Assembly (NCBI GenBank): GCA_046261875.1
Contig: JBHENW010000008.1
Span: 1-35,917 of the forward strand
DNA: 35,917 bases
Reading direction: 5' to 3'
Source of the DNA: JBHENW01 sp046261875
Lineage (GTDB): Bacteria; Acidobacteriota; Thermoanaerobaculia; UBA5066; Gp7-AA6
In this document: positions 32,215 to 35,917 of the stretch, piece by piece
How the letters are laid out: each line of letters starts with the position of its first letter
Position numbering within the stretch: the first letter of the stretch is position 1
Position numbers and translations under genes: made by a program
Notes under the pieces: model-generated
The model's database searches: none
Seen by the model: the letters and a program-made list of their open reading frames with translations, nothing else
Told to the model about the DNA's origin: nothing

Positions 32215-32697
32215 ATGCGAACGGTGTCCGTGTTTCGTCTCGCGCTCCTCGGCGTCGGGGCAATGTCTCTGTTCTCCGCGGTCGCGGCGGCGGACGGCCC
32301 CTTCCAGTTCTACTCGGTGACTCCCTGCCGGATCGTGGATACCCGTAATCAGATTGGCGTCACGGGCGGTCCCGCTCTCTCCCACGGCGCGGTGCGCAAC
32401 TTCCCCATCCACAACCAGTGTGGCGTGCCGGGAGGGCCGACGGGAGCCAAGGCGGCGGTCCTGAACGTGACAATCGTCGGCCCGTCGAATTTCGGACATC
32501 TGACGATCTGGCCCTTCAACACGCCGGTTCCCCTGGTCTCGACGATCAACTTCTCGGCGGGTGAAGCGGCGCTGGCCAACGGGGCGATCGTGCCTCTGAC
32601 CAACGACCCGAGCTTCAACGTGTCCGTCTCACCGGCCATCGGCGGCGGCACCGGATCCGTCCACCTCATCATCGACGTCACCGGCTACTTCCAGTAA
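32215..32697 (+). CDS. Secreted free-standing copy of the shared module
   Basis: 160 residues from ATG 32215, with AGGAGA eight bases upstream, only 9 bp after the metalloprotease gene. The signal peptide ends in FSAVAAA. The rest (32305-32694) is just the module found at the C-termini of three other proteins here: FYSVTPCRIVDTR, GGPAL, a CGVP turn, LNVTIVGPS, STINFSAGE, ALANGAIVPL and VHLIIDVTGYFQ. Two cysteines, one in PCR and one in CGVP, are conserved in all copies and could form a disulfide. It is slightly longer (130 residues) than the fused copies. I know of similar domains in many secreted bacterial proteins but no defined function. A hairpin follows its stop. Confidence 0.82.
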   Translation: MRTVSVFRLALLGVGAMSLFSAVAAADGPFQFYSVTPCRIVDTRNQIGVTGGPALSHGAVRNFPIHNQCGVPGGPTGAKAAVLNVTIVGPSNFGHLTIWPFNTPVPLVSTINFSAGEAALANGAIVPLTNDPSFNVSVSPAIGGGTGSVHLIIDVTGYFQ

Positions 32698-32721
32698 ACC
32701 CTGCGGGGCACCGGATTCTCA

Positions 32722-32746
32722 GACGGCCCGGATCTTCCGGGCCGTC
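32722..32746 (+). terminator. Hairpin after the module gene
   Basis: GACGGCCCGG (32722-32731) pairs perfectly with CCGGGCCGTC (32737-32746) around ATCTT, 25 bp after the stop at 32697. There is no T-tract; the next bases are an ATG (32747). It may be an attenuating or terminating hairpin for the upstream operon. Confidence 0.5.
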
Positions 32747-32802
32747 ATGCTTCGGGGGTCTTTCGCACTCTCGCCCCGGCGCTGGCTGTCGGCGCCTTCG
32801 TT

Positions 32803-34776
32803 TTGTGGGGTGTCTGGGGATATGTCGCGGGAATGAACAATGTCCTGACCGATCGCGGCGATCCGCTGCTGACAGCCTGGATCCTCGCCTGGGGACCGCG
32901 CCAGCTCGTCCGGGATCCCGCCGAGCTCTTCCAGGCGAACATCTTCCACCCCTACCGGGACACCTTCGCCTACTCCGAGCACATCCTCGGGCCGGCCCTG
33001 CTCGCGGCCCCCGCGCGCCTCTTCACCTCGAATGCCGTGGCGGTCCAGAACGTCTCCTTCGTAACGGCTTTCGTCTCCCTCGGGGTCGCCGCGTTTCTCT
33101 TCCTGCGGTGGATCACCGGAGATTCGGTGGCGGCCGCCACCGCGGGCGCTCTGGCCGCCTTCGCTCCGGTTCGATGGGGGCAGCTCGCCCACATTCAGCT
33201 TCTCCACACGGCCGTTTTCCTCCTGCTGCTGTACGGGCTGTGGAGCTGGTACGAGCGCAACCGCCGTTCCTCCGCCTGGATCGCCGCCGGAAGCCTGCTC
33301 TTCCTGATGCTGTCGAGCTTCTACCTGGCAGCGATGGCCCTGGTGACCGTGGCGGTCCTCGTCCTCGTGGCGCCGTTGCCTTTCGGGCTGCGCCGCGCCT
33401 CGAACTCGGCGCTGCGGATCGCCCCCTGGATTCTCGGCGCGTGCGCCGCCGCCATCCCTTTCGCGATTCCGTACTGGCGGCTCGCGCGCGAAATGGGATT
33501 CGTGCGGGACCTCGAGCGCAACTGGATCAACTGGGCATCGCACAAGGACTACATGCGGCCGCTCGCCGGCAGTCTCGCGGCGAAGCTCTTCCCGGCCTAC
33601 GCCACTCCGCGCGGCCGGTGCCTCTACCTCGGGCTCGTGACGGTGGCGCTCGCGGCCGGTGCGATGCTTCTCCTCTTCTCGCGGCGCGAAGAGCGCTCCG
33701 GCCGCCACCGCGCCGCCGCCGTCCTGCTGGGGGCCCTGGCTTTGGCCGCGTTTCTCGTCTCCCTCGGAGGCTGGCGCTGGATCGGCGGGGACCGGCTGCT
33801 GCTTCCCTTCTATTATCTGCACCAGCTGCCCGGCTTTTCCGGGATCCGCGCTCCGATCCGGTTCGGGATCTTGGCCGACCTCGCCGTCGTGGCCCTCGCC
33901 GCGCTCGGTCTGGCCCGGCTGCGCCGGGCCCTTTCGCTGCGCGTCGGCGCCGTGCCGTCCGGATTTTTCGCGCTCGCGATCGGCGGCCTGGCTTTCGCGG
34001 AGAGAACGCCCCCGCTGCCGATGCGGCCGCTCGAGAGCATCGAGGTGGGAGACCAGATCCCGCACGTCTACCGCCTCCTCGCCGATGAGAAGCGTCCGGT
34101 CCGGGTCCTCCTGCTGCCGATGACGGGCGCGCGCCGCGAGCGCGAGCCGTGGGACGTCGTCCCCTACAAACACGTCTATTTCTCGACCGTCCACTGGAAG
34201 CGCATGCTCAACGGCTCGAGCGGGTACAGGCCGCCGGGCTTCGACGAGCTCGAGGCGCGGACCGCCCGCTTTCCGTCGGCCGATGCCCTTGAAGATTTGC
34301 GGGCGCTCCCGATCGATCGGGTCGTCGTGGATCGGACCCTCCTCGCGGAGCCGGCGCCCGCGGCGCTCTTCCGGCGCGACGGCTTCCGCGTGGTGCACGA
34401 CTGCCCGGACGATCTCGTGGTGGAAGTCGAGCCGCGCCCGGCCCCCCCTCCGGAGCGGCGCGCGCCTCGCGTCGAGGTGCTCGAGGAGCCCGCGCGCGGC
34501 CGGCCGCTACGCGTGGCGCTCTCCTGGGATCCCGCGTTGCCGGATCTGCTCTACCCGCCGCCGCGGACCGAAGTCCTCTTCGAAGCGGTGGACGGCCGGG
34601 GCGAGATCCGAAGCACGACACGCCTCGTCTACCCGGCCGAACCGCGCCTCGCGCGCATCTTCACGGCCGCGGCGCCTCCGACGGCGCGGGCGCTCCGCCT
34701 CGAGATCCGAACGGAGGAGAAGCAAACCACGGCGATGCGGTGGGAGTTGCCTGACACGCCCGGAGGAACCCCGTGA
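32803..34776 (+). CDS. GT-C-like polytopic membrane protein
   Basis: 657 residues from TTG 32803. That start cuts into the first membrane span (TLAPALAVGAFVLWGVWGY), and no ordinary start is in frame upstream. If the G5 run at 32754-32758 lost one G, ATG 32747 would read MLRGVFRTLAPALAV and restore the span. About ten to twelve spans follow in the first 400 residues. VLTDRGDPLLTAWILAWGP, then NIFHPYRDTFAYSEHILGP near the start resemble GT-C glycosyltransferases and YfhO-like proteins, which place acidic residues in the first external loop. The C-terminal 250 residues are soluble and probably external. I infer a lipid-linked sugar transferase or related envelope enzyme, unproven. The stop overlaps the next gene (GTGA). 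Confidence 0.72.
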   Translation: MWGVWGYVAGMNNVLTDRGDPLLTAWILAWGPRQLVRDPAELFQANIFHPYRDTFAYSEHILGPALLAAPARLFTSNAVAVQNVSFVTAFVSLGVAAFLFLRWITGDSVAAATAGALAAFAPVRWGQLAHIQLLHTAVFLLLLYGLWSWYERNRRSSAWIAAGSLLFLMLSSFYLAAMALVTVAVLVLVAPLPFGLRRASNSALRIAPWILGACAAAIPFAIPYWRLAREMGFVRDLERNWINWASHKDYMRPLAGSLAAKLFPAYATPRGRCLYLGLVTVALAAGAMLLLFSRREERSGRHRAAAVLLGALALAAFLVSLGGWRWIGGDRLLLPFYYLHQLPGFSGIRAPIRFGILADLAVVALAALGLARLRRALSLRVGAVPSGFFALAIGGLAFAERTPPLPMRPLESIEVGDQIPHVYRLLADEKRPVRVLLLPMTGARREREPWDVVPYKHVYFSTVHWKRMLNGSSGYRPPGFDELEARTARFPSADALEDLRALPIDRVVVDRTLLAEPAPAALFRRDGFRVVHDCPDDLVVEVEPRPAPPPERRAPRVEVLEEPARGRPLRVALSWDPALPDLLYPPPRTEVLFEAVDGRGEIRSTTRLVYPAEPRLARIFTAAAPPTARALRLEIRTEEKQTTAMRWELPDTPGGTP

Positions 34777-35917
34777 AACTCCCGCTCCGGATCTCCCCGC
34801 TCCTCCTCTTTCTCGCTGCCGCCGCGGCGCCGGCCCAGATGAATCAGCCGCCGGCGCGTCCCGGCTTCCCCGTGATCCTCGCGGGGGCGGGCGCAGTCAA
34901 GGCGAGCAGCCCCGCCGTGGGGGACCTCGACAACGACGGCGTCCAGGAGATCGTGGTGGGGACCGCGAACCGCCGCGTCTACGTCTTGAACGCCAACGGA
35001 ACAGTGCGGGCGGGCTGGCCGGTCACGATGCCGGGCGAGATCGGCGCCGCGCCATCGCTCGGGGACGTGGACCGCGACGGCTTCCTCGACGTCGTCGTCG
35101 CGAGCGGCTCGAGCTCGGACCCGACGAGCGCGGGGGCCGTCCGCGCGTACCGGAGAGACGGCACCGTCATCTGGAGCTTCTCGCCGCTCGACACGAACGG
35201 CGACTCCCGGCCCGACGGCGTCGTCTCCACTCCCGCGATCGGGGACGTGGACGGCGACGGCGCGCCGGAAGTCGCGTTCGGGTCCTGGGACTTCAACATC
35301 TACCTCCTGCGGGGGAGCAACGGGACGGTCATGCCCGGCTTTCCCCCGAATCCTTCCGGCCTCGGGATGGGCATGCGCGACTCCATCTGGTCCTCGCCCG
35401 CCCTCGCCGATCTCGACCGCGACGGGAAGCTCGAGATCATCATCGGTGTGGACACGCATGCGGAGGGGCCGCCCGTCAACACGCCCAACGGCGGCGGCCT
35501 CTACGTCTTTCGCTGGAACGGCACGCTCTTTCCGGGATGGCCGCAGTTCGTGGACCAGACCATCATGTCCTCCCCGGCGATCGGGGACCTCGACGGGGAC
35601 GGGTTCCTCGACATCGTCGTCGGGGGAGGCGTCTTCTGGCCCGGAGCCGTCGGGCGAAAGGTGTACGCCTGGAACCGCAACGGCGCGTTCCTCCCGGGAT
35701 GGCCCGTCAGCACGGTCGGCCAGGTCTTCAACTCGCCGGCGCTCGCCGACCTCGATCTCGACGGACGGCCGGACGTGATCGTGAGCGACGAGCCGAACGG
35801 CGGCCAGGAGCCGTACCTCTACGCCTTCGCGAGCACCGGGACGCCCCTCTGGCAGATGCGGCCGCGCAGCTTCTTCGCCGTGACGCCGAACCTCGGTAAT
35901 CCCGTCGTCGCGGACGT
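34773..35917 (+). CDS. Secreted FG-GAP/VCBS repeat protein (3' truncated by window end)
   Basis: GTG 34773 overlaps the preceding stop, with GGAGGA five bases upstream; 381 codons are open to the window edge. Signal peptide MKLPLRISPLLLFLAAAAA, ending APAQ. At least five FG-GAP/VCBS-like blades follow, of the form SPA(V/I/L)(G/A)DLD(N/G/R)DG...EI(V/I)(V/I)G ... VY(V/A)(L/W)N..G....GWP. Each has a DxDxDG Ca2+-binding loop, as in integrin-type propellers. Such proteins are exported, often large, and act in surface attachment or as scaffolds; some carry C-terminal sorting domains. The end is missing, so I cannot say whether it carries the module shared by its neighbours. Confidence 0.88.
   Translation, partial: MKLPLRISPLLLFLAAAAAPAQMNQPPARPGFPVILAGAGAVKASSPAVGDLDNDGVQEIVVGTANRRVYVLNANGTVRAGWPVTMPGEIGAAPSLGDVDRDGFLDVVVASGSSSDPTSAGAVRAYRRDGTVIWSFSPLDTNGDSRPDGVVSTPAIGDVDGDGAPEVAFGSWDFNIYLLRGSNGTVMPGFPPNPSGLGMGMRDSIWSSPALADLDRDGKLEIIIGVDTHAEGPPVNTPNGGGLYVFRWNGTLFPGWPQFVDQTIMSSPAIGDLDGDGFLDIVVGGGVFWPGAVGRKVYAWNRNGAFLPGWPVSTVGQVFNSPALADLDLDGRPDVIVSDEPNGGQEPYLYAFASTGTPLWQMRPRSFFAVTPNLGNPVVAD

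Noticed and set aside
30112..32499. 795-codon antisense frame across the metalloprotease
   Set aside because: Composition is typical of antisense GC-rich frames, while the plus strand encodes recognisable metzincin, IPT and module domains.

Overview
The window is GC-rich, densely packed bacterial chromosome with no rRNA, tRNA, CRISPR array or complete insertion sequence that I can see. The gene style suggests a free-living Gram-negative-type bacterium, most likely an Acidobacteriota (Thermoanaerobaculia-like) genome or MAG. The pointers are many signal-peptide and lipobox proteins, an SBBP beta-propeller giant, a DUF4331 protein, an ECF sigma factor with an RskA-type anti-sigma, and several secreted proteins ending in the same 'PCRxxDTR ... 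DVxGYF' module. The taxonomic call is inference; no marker gene here settles it.

Layout, left to right. 3-1145: 3' end of a D-Ala-D-Ala ligase-like ATP-grasp gene, a 63-bp palindromic repeat, and a secreted chalcone-isomerase-like protein. 1175-4746: a halogenase-like flavoprotein (minus) divergent from a compact OpuC/Osm-type quaternary-amine ABC importer (ATPase, permease, lipoprotein binding protein) with 4-nt gene overlaps. 4847-8752: a mosaic SBBP/FN3-like/Ig-like secreted protein read in four pieces because of three -1 frameshifts. 8868-12995: a small membrane protein, then a ferritin-like protein and a DUF4331 protein (minus), divergent from an ECF sigma/anti-sigma pair ending in a clear terminator. 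13135-18008: a lipoprotein parvulin plus DPP-IV-like peptidase operon (minus), divergent from a GH-A-like lipoprotein coupled to class I fructose-1,6-bisphosphatase. 18057-18926: LysM protein, lipoprotein, and a second copy of the palindromic repeat. 18928-21432: ychF and a streptogramin-lyase-like propeller (minus, one frameshift). 21528-27069: Ca2+/H+ antiporter, nucleoside hydrolase, M15 peptidase with an EF-hand-like loop, APC permease and amidohydrolase, all on the plus strand. 27140-35917: gmd, a glucose/sorbosone dehydrogenase-like protein, a matrixin-like metalloprotease, a free-standing copy of the shared module, a GT-C-like membrane protein, and an FG-GAP protein running off the window end.

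Working together: several sets point to nutrient capture and envelope work, namely peptidases with an amino-acid permease and amidohydrolase, a nucleoside hydrolase, and an osmoprotectant importer. The sigma/anti-sigma locus probably controls the divergent DUF4331/ferritin-like genes. The most distinctive feature is the shared module of about 122 residues found at the C-terminus of three unrelated secreted enzymes and alone in a fourth protein. A technical point affects reading of the window: five apparent -1 shifts occur, several at G/C runs, so some broken genes may be sequencing artefacts.
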